Assembly (NCBI RefSeq): GCF_030269365.1
Contig: NZ_BSTF01000019.1
Coordinates: 122,915 to 186,914, forward strand
Length of the DNA stretch: 64,000 nucleotides
Direction of reading: 5' to 3'
DNA from: Lentzea sp. NBRC 102530
GTDB taxonomy: Bacteria > Actinomycetota > Actinomycetes > Mycobacteriales > Pseudonocardiaceae
Each line of letters begins with the position of its first letter. The first letter of the stretch is position 1. This document shows, one piece after another, positions 24,876 to 32,734 of the stretch. Both the position numbers and the translations under genes were made by a program. The notes beneath the pieces are model-generated. The model was not told the origin of the DNA. It made no database searches and was given only the letters and a program-made list of their open reading frames with translations.

Positions 24876-26095
24876 ATCACCAGGCCGGCGAGCGCGCCGA
24901 CCACGGTGCCGTTGATCCGGATGAACTGCAGGTCCCTGCCGACCTGCAGTTCGATCTTGCGCGAGGTCTCCTCGGCGTCCCAGCGCTCGACCGTGTCCGT
25001 GATCAGCGTGGTGATCTCCGCGCGGTAGTTCTGCACGACGTACCCGGCGGCCTGCTCCAGCCAGCCGTCGACCTTGGCGCGCAGCGCGGGGTCGTCGGTG
25101 AGGTTGGTGCCGAGCGTGATGATGCCCTGGGTGACGCGCTTGCGGAGTTCGCTGCCCGGGTCCTCGGCGGCGTCGAGCAGCATCTTCTTGGCCGTGCCCC
25201 AGGCGCTGCTGATGACCTTCTGCACGTCGGGGTGGTTGATCACCTGCTGCTTGACCTGCTCGGCGCGTTGCATGGTGGCCGGGTCGGTCTGCATGTCGGA
25301 CGAGAACTCGATCATGAACTGGTCGACGGCGAGGCGCATCGGGTGGTTGACGTCGGTCTTGACGGCCCACGCGAAGTTGACGAGCTCGGTGTAGACCTTG
25401 TCGCCCAGCATGGCGTCGACGAACTTGGGCGACCACGTGGGCGCGCGGTCCGTGACGATCAGGCTGACCTTGTCGTAGTTGTCGCGCACCCACTCATAGG
25501 CGCGGTCGCACATGAGGTCGACGAGCTTGTGGTGCGCGCCGTCGCTGAGGACCTGGCCGAGCAGCTTGCCGAGCGGCGGGCCCCACGGCTTCGCGGTGAC
25601 CCGCTTGACGATCGCCTGCTCCAGGACGGCCTGGACCTCCTCGTCCTTGAGGACGGTGATCGCGCCCTTGAGGACGTTCGACAGCTCGTTGGTGAGGCGT
25701 TCGGCGTTCTCGGGCTGCTTGATCCACGCACCGGCGCGTTCCGCGATGCCGGCCCTGCGCAGCTTGTCCTGCACCACTTCCGGGCTGAGGAAGTTGACGC
25801 CGACGAAGTCGCCGAGCGTCTGGCCGAACATGTTCTTGCGCTCGGGGATGATCGCGGTGTGCGGGATCGGCAGCCCGAGCGGCCTGCGGAACAGCGCCGT
25901 GACCGCGAACCAGTCGGCGAGCGCGCCGACCATGCCCGCCTCGGCCGCCGCGCGGACGTAGCCGACCCAGGCACCCTCGAACGCGTGCGTGCCGAAGAAG
26001 ATGATCGTCGCGCCTATCAGGAAGCTCGTCGCGACGAGCTTCATCTTGCGCAGGTCGGTGCGCTTCTGCTGGTCAGCGGCGGTCAGTTGCTCCAC
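24848..26095 (-). CDS. DUF445 family membrane-anchored protein
   Basis: A 415-aa protein of the YjiN/DUF445 family. There are hydrophobic segments near residues 20-40 (FLIGATIIFFGT) and 45-68 and another at the extreme C-terminus; the long middle is helical and acidic. The conserved GALADWFAVTALFRRPLGLP stretch at the N-terminus is diagnostic. Function is not established; a role in envelope integrity has been suggested for relatives. Confidence 0.88.
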   Translation of the reverse strand: MEQLTAADQQKRTDLRKMKLVATSFLIGATIIFFGTHAFEGAWVGYVRAAAEAGMVGALADWFAVTALFRRPLGLPIPHTAIIPERKNMFGQTLGDFVGVNFLSPEVVQDKLRRAGIAERAGAWIKQPENAERLTNELSNVLKGAITVLKDEEVQAVLEQAIVKRVTAKPWGPPLGKLLGQVLSDGAHHKLVDLMCDRAYEWVRDNYDKVSLIVTDRAPTWSPKFVDAMLGDKVYTELVNFAWAVKTDVNHPMRLAVDQFMIEFSSDMQTDPATMQRAEQVKQQVINHPDVQKVISSAWGTAKKMLLDAAEDPGSELRKRVTQGIITLGTNLTDDPALRAKVDGWLEQAAGYVVQNYRAEITTLITDTVERWDAEETSRKIELQVGRDLQFIRINGTVVGALAGLVIYTVANVLF

Positions 26096-26124
26096 GACAC
26101 CATTGTCCGTGAAGATCCTGCGTT

Positions 26125-27288
26125 GTGCGGGTACCAGCGCTAGTTCCCCGGTTGCAGCCGTTCACGTCGACCATCTTCGCGGAGATGACGGCGCTGGCCG
26201 TGCAGCACGACGCAGTCAACCTCGGTCAGGGCTTCCCCGACACCGACGGTCCGGCGTCGATGCTCGCGGCGGCCCAGTCGGCGATCGCGTCGGGGGTGAA
26301 CCAGTACCCGCCCGGCCCCGGCATGCCGGTGCTGCGCCGGGCCGTCGCCGCGCACCGTTCGCGGTACGGACTCTCGTACGATCCGGATTCGGAAGTGCTG
26401 GTCACCGTGGGTGCGACCGAGGCGATCGCGGCTTCGTTGCTGGCCCTGGTCGAGGCCGGCGACGAAGTGATCCTGATCGAGCCCTACTACGACTCCTACG
26501 CCGCTTCGGTGGCTCTCGCCGGTGCGACGCGGGTGACCGTTGGCCTGCGTGAGGACGCGTCCGGCCGTTTGGCGTTGGACGTCGATGCCCTGCGTGCGGC
26601 CGTCACGCCGCGAACGCGTGCCGTGCTGGTGAACTCGCCGCACAACCCGACGGGCACGGTGTTCCGCTTGGAAGAACTCCAAGCGATCGCCGCGTTGTGC
26701 GTCGAGCACGACCTGCTGGCGATCACCGACGAGGTCTACGAGCACCTGGTGTTCGACGGTCTGGTCCACATCCCGCTGGCGTCCCTGCCCGGCATGGCGT
26801 CGCGGACGTTGTCGATCTCCGGCGCCGGCAAGACGTTCAACTGCACGGGCTGGAAGATCGGCTGGGTCTGCGGGCCTGCCGAGCTGGTCTCGGCCGTGCG
26901 CGCCGCGAAGCAGTTCATGACCTTCGTCGGCGGCGCCCCGTTCCAGCCCGCCGTCGCCCACGCCCTGACCGCCGAACTGGACTGGGTCTCGTCCCTGCGC
27001 GACTCCCTGGCCTCGAAGCGAGCCCGCCTCGCCGAGGGCCTGCGCGCCGCCGGTTTCGAGGTCCGTTCCTCCGAGGGCACCTACTTCATCTGCGCCGACG
27101 TCCGCCCGCTGGGCTACTCCGACGGGTTGTCGTTGTGCCGCGACCTGCCCGCCCGGATCGGCGTCGCGGCGGTCCCCGTCCAGGTGTTCACCGACCGCCC
27201 GGACGACTGGAAGCACCTGATCCGGTTCGCCTTCTGCAAGCAGGACGCGGTGATCGACGAAGCCGTGGAGCGCCTCCACAAGCTCTAG
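26125..27288 (+). CDS. class I/II PLP-dependent aminotransferase (DapC-like)
   Basis: A 387-aa fold-type I aminotransferase. NLGQGFPDTDGP and NQYPPGPG mark the substrate side, NSPHNPTG the PLP-ring contact, TDEVYEHLVFD the Asp/Tyr pair, and SGAGKTF the Schiff-base Lys236. Closest actinobacterial relatives are N-succinyldiaminopimelate aminotransferase-like (DapC, Rv0858c) and methionine/kynurenine aminotransferases; the substrate cannot be separated by eye. It starts with GTG, divergent from DUF445 by 29 nt, and ends in a long inverted repeat. Confidence 0.85.
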   Translation: MRVPALVPRLQPFTSTIFAEMTALAVQHDAVNLGQGFPDTDGPASMLAAAQSAIASGVNQYPPGPGMPVLRRAVAAHRSRYGLSYDPDSEVLVTVGATEAIAASLLALVEAGDEVILIEPYYDSYAASVALAGATRVTVGLREDASGRLALDVDALRAAVTPRTRAVLVNSPHNPTGTVFRLEELQAIAALCVEHDLLAITDEVYEHLVFDGLVHIPLASLPGMASRTLSISGAGKTFNCTGWKIGWVCGPAELVSAVRAAKQFMTFVGGAPFQPAVAHALTAELDWVSSLRDSLASKRARLAEGLRAAGFEVRSSEGTYFICADVRPLGYSDGLSLCRDLPARIGVAAVPVQVFTDRPDDWKHLIRFAFCKQDAVIDEAVERLHKL

Positions 27289-27331
27289 TTGTCCACAGGT
27301 GTGGATGAGTTTCTCCACACCTGTGGACAAC
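27288..27331. repeat. 18-bp perfect inverted repeat built from two DnaA-box-like 9-mers
   Basis: GTTGTCCACAGGTGTGGA, an 8-nt loop, and its exact reverse complement. Each arm carries TTGTCCACA, the form of the DnaA box used by high-GC actinobacteria. It begins at the aminotransferase stop codon and may act as a terminator; no U-tract follows. A DnaA-binding role is possible. Confidence 0.6.
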
Positions 27332-27384
27332 CCACTTTCGGGTGAGGCCGGGAGCCTCCCGGACCGTGTTCGACTCCAAATGGC

Positions 27385-27915
27385 ATGGAATCGAACACGG
27401 AACTCCTCGTCGGCTGGCGCACCGGTTCCTGCTCGTGGGACGCGCTGGTCGAACGCTACTCACGCCTGGTCTGGTCGGTGCCCAGATCGTTCCGCCTGAG
27501 CCACGCCGACGCCTGCGACGTCTACCAGTGCACCTGGCTCTGCCTGGCCGAACACCTCTCCCGCATCCACTCGCCCGAGGCGCTGGGCCTGTGGCTGGTC
27601 CGTACCGCCACCCGGCAGTCGATCGCGGTCCTGCGGGTGCGCGGCCGCGAGGTCTCGTACGACCTCTGGGAGCCCTCGTCACCGCTGCCCACCCCTGACG
27701 AGGCCGCGATCACGTCGGAGCGGCAGCGTCGGCTGTGGGCCGCGCTGACGACCTTGAACGAACGGTGCCAGCGGCTGCTGCGGATCGCCGCCCACAACCC
27801 CGAACTGAGTTATGCACAGGTTGCCGACGCCCTGGGGATGAAGGTGGGGAGCGTTGGCTCGACACGCACCCGTTGCCTCGCGGACCTGCGACGGAAGGTG
27901 GCGGACCTGCGATGA
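27385..27915 (+). CDS. sigma-70 family (ECF-like) RNA polymerase sigma factor
   Basis: A 176-aa sigma factor with region 2 at about 18-80 (LVERYSRLVWSVPRSF then CDVYQCTWLCLAEHL) and region 4 at about 115-170 (LPERC-like LNERCQRLLRIAA and the helix-turn-helix LSYAQVADALGMKVGSV). It has no C-terminal extension. No anti-sigma gene with a membrane segment is adjacent; instead two small soluble proteins and a CHAT protease follow with ATGA overlaps, so control may be proteolytic. Confidence 0.9.
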   Translation: MESNTELLVGWRTGSCSWDALVERYSRLVWSVPRSFRLSHADACDVYQCTWLCLAEHLSRIHSPEALGLWLVRTATRQSIAVLRVRGREVSYDLWEPSSPLPTPDEAAITSERQRRLWAALTTLNERCQRLLRIAAHNPELSYAQVADALGMKVGSVGSTRTRCLADLRRKVADLR

Positions 27916-28181
27916 GCGCCGACGACCTGCTGCCCCGCCTGGCGCGGGTGCTGGACCGCATCGACCCCGCGCCGGCCATCCACACGGCCTCGTTGCTCGC
28001 CATCCACAGCGCAGGAGAGGTGGCGGCGGTGCCCGTTGTCCACAGCCCCCTCGCCACCCACAACGCAGGCGAAGTGGCGACGGCACCTGCAGTCCACAAC
28101 CCGTCCGCAGTCCACAACCCGTCCGCAGTCCACCGCCCATCCGCAGTCCACAGCCAGTGCAAGCCTGGAGGTTCTCGATGA
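27912..28181 (+). CDS. small His/Pro/Val-repeat protein
   Basis: An 89-aa protein with no recognised domain. An N-terminal helix (ADDLLPRLARVLDRID) is followed by degenerate repeats: two copies of a roughly 18-residue HSAGEVAAVPVVHSP-like unit, then four hexads of the form AVHNPS. The codon-level repeat is almost exact, so it expanded recently. The ATG overlaps the sigma stop and its own stop overlaps the next start, both by ATGA. It may be an anti-sigma or protease substrate; this is inference from position only. Confidence 0.7.
   Translation: MSADDLLPRLARVLDRIDPAPAIHTASLLAIHSAGEVAAVPVVHSPLATHNAGEVATAPAVHNPSAVHNPSAVHRPSAVHSQCKPGGSR
28089..28155 (+). repeat. 18-bp in-frame tandem repeat
   Basis: Two exact copies of an 18-mer beginning GCAGTCCACAACCC (28089-28106 and 28107-28124), a third with three changes (28125-28142) and a partial fourth. 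The repeats encode the AVHNPS hexads and keep the frame. Confidence 0.85.
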
Positions 28182-28546
28182 GGGACTCGCTGCTCGACGA
28201 GATCGCCGACCTCTTCCGCCTCGACACACCCCCACCGGCGCTCACCCCACACCCCACGGGCCTCGACCCGATGGACCCCGTCCACGAACCGGTCCGCGGC
28301 TCCTCCCGCCACCTCACCTTCCACGTGGGCACCGGCCGCCTCCACCTCCAACTCGATCCGTCCCCGGCAGGCCTCCACCTGACCGGTGTCTTGGACGAGG
28401 TCCATCCCGTCGAGGTCCGCTCGCCGGAGTCGACGCGAGCCCTGGCACCGGACGCCGAAGGGTGGTTCCGCGCCGACGTCAGCCCCGGCCCGTTGTGCGT
28501 GACGGTGCCGGAGCTGGGCCTCACGACGGGGTGGTTCGTCGCATGA
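28178..28546 (+). CDS. conserved small protein of the CHAT cassette
   Basis: A 122-aa soluble protein. It opens with a short helix (MRDSLLDEIADLFRLD), a Pro-rich linker, then predicted strands (HLTFHVGTGRLHLQL, GLHLTGVLDEV) and ends in GLTTGWFVA. No known domain was recognised. It is coupled by ATGA overlaps to both neighbours. In this context a regulator of the sigma factor or a target of the CHAT protease is a reasonable guess but nothing in the sequence proves it. Confidence 0.75.
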   Translation: MRDSLLDEIADLFRLDTPPPALTPHPTGLDPMDPVHEPVRGSSRHLTFHVGTGRLHLQLDPSPAGLHLTGVLDEVHPVEVRSPESTRALAPDAEGWFRADVSPGPLCVTVPELGLTTGWFVA

Positions 28547-30534
28547 GCGCCACCGCCGACCCGCGGGCCACCATCGCCACGACCGAGGTCCGCGGCACCG
28601 AGGCCCAGCGCGCCGACGCGTTGCACGACCTCAGCGTCGCCCACGTCGAACTCGGCCACCTCGACGTCGCCGCCCGGTTGGCGAAGCGCGGCCTGAAGCT
28701 GACCGGCGAGGCTCGGTTCCACCTCACGCTGGCGTGGATCGACCTGGACCGGGGACGACCGAGGCAGAGCCTTCGGCACCTCGACCTGGCCACGCCTCAC
28801 CTGCGGGGTGCGGAGTTGACGCGGGCCAGGTGTCTGCGCGGGTTGCACCTCTGCGGGTCGGCCGAACCCCGGCTGGCGATCGCCGAACTCACCGCCGTCA
28901 TCAGGGACCTGCGGCGGTACGGGGATCAGAGGTGGCTCGCCAACGCACTGGTCGGGCGCGGGATCGCCCGGTGCAAAGCGTCCAGGCTGGCGGCCGCCGA
29001 CGCGGACTTCAGCGCCGCGCACACCCTGCTGCTGGCGCTGGGGGAGGTCGGGCGGGCAGCGATGTGCCTGCACAACAAGGGCTTCGTGGCGATGTTGGCC
29101 GGGGACCTGCCGCTGGCGTTGCGGCGGTACGAGGAGGCGGCCGGGGCCGGGCTGGATTCGGCCGGCAAGCCCGAGGCTCTCGTCGACCGGGCCGAGGCGT
29201 TGCTGGCCGCCGGACTCACGGCCGAGGCGAGGCGGGTGTTGGCGCCGGCGATGGAGTTGGTGCGGCGGTGCAACCGGCACGTACCGGAGTTGGCGGTGTT
29301 GAGCGCGCGGTGTGCGTTGAGGGACGGTGATCCCGGGCCCGCCGTGCAGCTGGGTGGGGCGGACGTCGAGTTCATGCTCGCCGCCGGCAAGGTCGACGCC
29401 GTTGCGGCACATCGGTTTCGCGGGTCCGCGCAGACCCGCGCGCTGGGGTGGCTCGCGCACGCCCGGCGGTCGGATCGGCGGGGTGCGCTCGCCGCGTGCC
29501 GGGCCGGGATCCGGGTGCTCGACGAGCACCACGGCGACTGGCCTCGCCGTGAGTTGACCGGGCACGCGTTGACGCTGGCCAGGACGGCGCGGGAGGTGCT
29601 GGAGTGGTCGGAACGGCACCGGGCGCCGGTGTCGTTGCCCCCCAACGACCCCGCGCTCGCGCGGGCGCTCGCCGAGTTGCGGCGGGCGCGGGCGTTCGGG
29701 TTGCCGGTGGAGTCGGCGGAGAGGGACGTTCGCCGGTTGTCGCTCGCTCTGGCGGCGCGGGGGAAGCCGCGGGCGGGGGTGGGGACGGGGCTGCCGTTGG
29801 TCAGTTTCGTCGTGCACGACGGGCGGATGAAGGCGGTCACGGTGATCGGTGGCCGGGCCCGGATGCGGGTGGTGGAGGACCCCGGCGAACTGGTCCGGAC
29901 GGCGAGGCTCGCGGTGCGGGCCGGGAGGGCGGTCGAACTCGACCTGCTGCCGGACGTCGAGGAGGTCGTCGTGGTGCCGGACGGGGTGTTGCACGACCTG
30001 CCCTGGGCCGCGCTGGGGCCCAGGGTGCACGTGCTGCCCAGCCTCAGCGGCTGGCGAGGAGGACGGACCGGGGAGCGGGTGTGGGTCACCGGGCCTCGGG
30101 TGGGACGAGAGGCGGTCGCGTTGCGGAAGAAGCACGGCGGCACCATCGCGAAATCCACTGTGGACGAGACCTTGAAAGCTCTCGAAGGGGCTGGAGTCGC
30201 GCACATTGCGGCGCACGGGCACGTGAACGAAGAAAACCCGTTGTTCTCCTACCTCGAACTCGAAGACGGGCCGCTTTACGGCTACGACCTCGCGCGGATC
30301 GAGGACCCGCCGGACACCGTGGTGCTGTCGGCGTGCGAGTCGGGGCTGGCGCGGGCGTTCCTCGACGCGGGGACCAGGGCGGTCGTCGCGAGTGTGCTCG
30401 AAGTGCCGGATGCGCAGGTCAGCGTGGCCATGGAGCAGGTGCATGAACGGATCGCGCACCCCGTGGAGGCCGCGCGGGCCGTCGCTCACCTCGGGTTCAG
30501 CTGCTACGGCACGGGCACCAGGGTGGCGGCGTGA
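28543..30534 (+). CDS. TPR-CHAT caspase-like protease
   Basis: A 663-aa protein. Residues 15-330 form helical TPR-like repeats (ALHDLSVAHVELGHLDVAAR and similar units). A CHAT peptidase domain fills about 420-663: the catalytic His558 in HIAAHGH and Cys598 in LSACESG are intact, as in separase/caspase-like CHAT proteases. It is cytoplasmic. It is the fourth gene in an operon with a sigma factor, each gene overlapping the next by ATGA. The last 31 nt overlap the convergent subtilase. TPR-CHAT proteases release effectors or regulators by cleavage in several conflict systems. Confidence 0.88.
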   Translation: MSATADPRATIATTEVRGTEAQRADALHDLSVAHVELGHLDVAARLAKRGLKLTGEARFHLTLAWIDLDRGRPRQSLRHLDLATPHLRGAELTRARCLRGLHLCGSAEPRLAIAELTAVIRDLRRYGDQRWLANALVGRGIARCKASRLAAADADFSAAHTLLLALGEVGRAAMCLHNKGFVAMLAGDLPLALRRYEEAAGAGLDSAGKPEALVDRAEALLAAGLTAEARRVLAPAMELVRRCNRHVPELAVLSARCALRDGDPGPAVQLGGADVEFMLAAGKVDAVAAHRFRGSAQTRALGWLAHARRSDRRGALAACRAGIRVLDEHHGDWPRRELTGHALTLARTAREVLEWSERHRAPVSLPPNDPALARALAELRRARAFGLPVESAERDVRRLSLALAARGKPRAGVGTGLPLVSFVVHDGRMKAVTVIGGRARMRVVEDPGELVRTARLAVRAGRAVELDLLPDVEEVVVVPDGVLHDLPWAALGPRVHVLPSLSGWRGGRTGERVWVTGPRVGREAVALRKKHGGTIAKSTVDETLKALEGAGVAHIAAHGHVNEENPLFSYLELEDGPLYGYDLARIEDPPDTVVLSACESGLARAFLDAGTRAVVASVLEVPDAQVSVAMEQVHERIAHPVEAARAVAHLGFSCYGTGTRVAA

Positions 30535-31418
30535 AGGGCCGCGGCGAACGAGGTGCCGGTGCACAGCAGTTGGGAGGAGCCGACGGAGGAGGGGACGTCC
30601 ACGGCCGGGGCCTGGACGTTCACCCAGGGGCCGCGTCCGGAGAACGGGTCGGTGGAGCCCACCGACGTCACGGACGGGAGGGCGGCCGGCCACCACGGGC
30701 GGGGCGAGCCGCCGTTGCCCGCGGCGGCGACCACGTTGCGGCCGCAGCCGGCGAGGACCGGCGGACAGCGGTCGTCGAAGGTGTAGGTGCCGGAGGCGAC
30801 CAGGACGACCGGCAGGTCGCGGGTGGCCCTCAAGGCCGCGGCCAGGGTCAGGTCGTCACCGAAGCCCGGGGCGGTCAGGACGGGGAACGAGCGGACGGTG
30901 GCGCCGTGGTGGCGGAGGACACCGGCGACCAACGCACCGTGCGGGGCTTCGAGAGGGGTGTCGAGCAACGCGACCGTGCCCTCGCCGAGGAGGTCGGGCA
31001 GGCGTTCGCCGATCACCGGGCGGGAAGTGCCGATCATGATCGGGCACGCCAGGTGGACGTGGTTCGGGGCGGCGCCGACCTCCAGGGCGATCGGGACGAC
31101 GGACGCCCGATCGGCGGCCTTCAGGTGGATGCGGATGGCACCTGCGGCGATCTCCTCGTGGGAGTAGGCCGATCGCAAGCGCTTGCGCACAGTGGGTGCA
31201 TCCGTCGGCAGCACCACCAGTTCCCCCGAACGGACCAAGCACTCGTTTGGTCCCGCAGGATCGTGCACCACCACCGGGCCCACCGCGCGGGTGGCGTGAT
31301 CGACCAGCTCAGAGAGGCTGCCGACCTGCTTGAGAGCGTCCACAACGGACACCATCCCCCGCCGCGACACGGTCCACAGGGGACCAAGGCGCAAAGTCAC
31401 TCGATCCGATGACGACAC
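30504..31418 (-). CDS. compact cytoplasmic subtilisin-like (S8) protein
   Basis: A 304-aa protein without signal peptide. Subtilase landmarks are present: Asp153 in VALLDTP, His160 in HGALVAGVL, the oxyanion Asn235 in AAAGNGG and Ser290 in GTSFAAA. Asp and His are only 7 residues apart, whereas about 30 is usual, so the loop between them is missing. Residues 1-145 are an N-terminal domain of unknown type. It faces the CHAT gene tail to tail. The GTG at 31418 is one of several possible starts (31400, 31355). Confidence 0.75.
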   Translation of the reverse strand: MSSSDRVTLRLGPLWTVSRRGMVSVVDALKQVGSLSELVDHATRAVGPVVVHDPAGPNECLVRSGELVVLPTDAPTVRKRLRSAYSHEEIAAGAIRIHLKAADRASVVPIALEVGAAPNHVHLACPIMIGTSRPVIGERLPDLLGEGTVALLDTPLEAPHGALVAGVLRHHGATVRSFPVLTAPGFGDDLTLAAALRATRDLPVVLVASGTYTFDDRCPPVLAGCGRNVVAAAGNGGSPRPWWPAALPSVTSVGSTDPFSGRGPWVNVQAPAVDVPSSVGSSQLLCTGTSFAAALHAATLVPVP

Positions 31419-31515
31419 TGACGGTGTTCATGCCTGATCAGGGCGACACGGACAGCCGCACAGGACCGCCCTTCCGGGTGTTTCGCGGCGAGTTGGTTCA
31501 CGAAGTCACTCTCCG

Positions 31516-32439
31516 GTGCTAGACATAGCTCTACGTCGACCTCCGACGGCGCTGTGCGTTGAGGGTGACCTGAAACGGTGGACGGGTGGTGATCCTGTGG
31601 CGAGTGGTGGAGCACGTGCACTGCTGCTGCGGGCCGCTGCGCTCGGCGGGTTCACCGCCGCCGCCTGGCTGTTGAGCGGCGCGACCGCCTCCGCCAGCCC
31701 CGAGACCCCCGTGGAAGCGCCCCCGGCCATCGAGATCACGGCCGAAGCGCCCCCCGTCGCCGACATCACGGCGGAAGCACCGTCCGAGGCCGCCACCGCC
31801 GCACCCGAGTTGCTCGAGGACCCCGCCGGGTGGGCCCAGGCCTTCACCGCGTCGATCATCGAGAAGCACCAGCCCGAGAAGCTCGTGCCCCCGGTCGTCG
31901 AGGCGCCGGTCGTCACCGAGCCCGAGGAGCCCGAGGAAGAGGGCCCGGCCCTCGACTTCGAGAGCGGCTCGCAGGGCAACACGCGCTACGGCACCATCCG
32001 CAACGAGGCGCCGCCCGAGGTCGTCCAGGCCAAGGCCCAGGTGCGCGCCGCCAAGATCGCCGCGAGGCTGGCCGCCGAGGTCCAGCTGCCTCCGCCGCCG
32101 CCCGCACCGCCGGCCCCGGTGGCCCGCAAGCTCGTGCCGCTCCTGCCCGATCTTCCCGTCGCGGCACCCCAGCAGACCGCTCCGGCTCCGGTGAGCGACC
32201 TCACGTGGTCCGCTCCCGGCTCCGACGCCCCGCTGCCCGTTCAGCAGCAGGCTCCCGTCGTGGCGACGGCCTCCGTGTCGTCCGGCCACACCGACAACTC
32301 CGGCGGCACGCGCGGCGTGCTCGCCGTCCTGACGTCGCACAACTCGCTCTTCCCGCCCACCACGTGGTCGGTCGAGGAGCGTCGCGACGGCACTGCGCCC
32401 GGCAGCATTCCGGGCCTTCCGGCAACGTCACCCGACTGA
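31516..32439 (+). CDS. secreted or anchored Pro/Ala/Glu-rich protein
   Basis: A low-complexity protein of up to 307 aa. A hydrophobic stretch (LLLRAAALGGFTAAAWLLSG) at 36-55 followed by ATASA looks like a signal peptide with cleavage near residue 60; a GTG at 31597 would place it at the N-terminus and is a good alternative start. The rest has Glu/Ala/Pro repeats (EAPPAIEITAEAPPVADI) and a run of Pro near 193. No enzyme motif is seen. A cell-wall spanning or surface role is likely. Confidence 0.65.
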   Translation: MLDIALRRPPTALCVEGDLKRWTGGDPVASGGARALLLRAAALGGFTAAAWLLSGATASASPETPVEAPPAIEITAEAPPVADITAEAPSEAATAAPELLEDPAGWAQAFTASIIEKHQPEKLVPPVVEAPVVTEPEEPEEEGPALDFESGSQGNTRYGTIRNEAPPEVVQAKAQVRAAKIAARLAAEVQLPPPPPAPPAPVARKLVPLLPDLPVAAPQQTAPAPVSDLTWSAPGSDAPLPVQQQAPVVATASVSSGHTDNSGGTRGVLAVLTSHNSLFPPTTWSVEERRDGTAPGSIPGLPATSPD

Positions 32440-32547
32440 GTCCGACAGGACAAGTCTGCCTTCTGCGCGATTTGTGACCGTCTCGTTCCGTCGCGCGAGT
32501 AACTCCGCAACACATTTCCCGTTGTACGCAAGGAACCCAGTCTTCCT

Positions 32548-32729
32548 GACCTGCCAACCGCGCCCTGGCAGGTCGGGTCTGGTCCGAGTGCCGCGCTGCC
32601 CCCGCAGTCTCGGACCACACGGGAAACCTGCGGACGGGGGACGCCAATCCCTGGGACGTCCCCCGCCGCAGGCCTCTCGTTTGCTAGTTCGTCGGCCCGG
32701 TCTCCACCGCTGCGGGAGACCGGGCCGAC
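32548..32729. ncRNA. multi-hairpin intergenic region, possible structured RNA
   Basis: The 295-nt gap between two convergent genes holds four strong inverted repeats in 182 nt: GACCTGCCA/TGGCAGGTC (32548-32574), GGTCCGAG/CTCGGACC with an inner CTGC-CCCC-GCAG hairpin (32581-32616), a 16-bp stem with one bulge (32627-32672), and GTCGGCCCGGTCTC/GAGACCGGGCCGAC (32691-32729). The last sits 5 nt from the MocR gene end and may be its terminator. Strand and expression are unknown. Confidence 0.4.
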
Positions 32730-32734
32730 GTGTC

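Noticed and set aside
27288..27331. Chromosomal replication origin
   Set aside because: Only two DnaA-like boxes in one hairpin; no dnaA/dnaN genes or AT-rich unwinding element nearby.
28089..28155. CRISPR array
   Set aside because: The repeats are head-to-tail 18-mers without spacers and keep a coding frame.
27679..30696. 1005-codon open frame opposite the sigma-CHAT operon
   Set aside because: Pro/Arg/His-rich shadow of conserved genes with intact catalytic motifs on the other strand.
31397..31621. 74-aa minus-strand gene between the subtilase and the Pro-rich protein
   Set aside because: His/Ser/Pro-rich, no ribosome site, overlaps the starts of both neighbours.
32548..32729. Known riboswitch class
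   Set aside because: No downstream gene on either strand and no recognised riboswitch core; kept only as a possible structured RNA.
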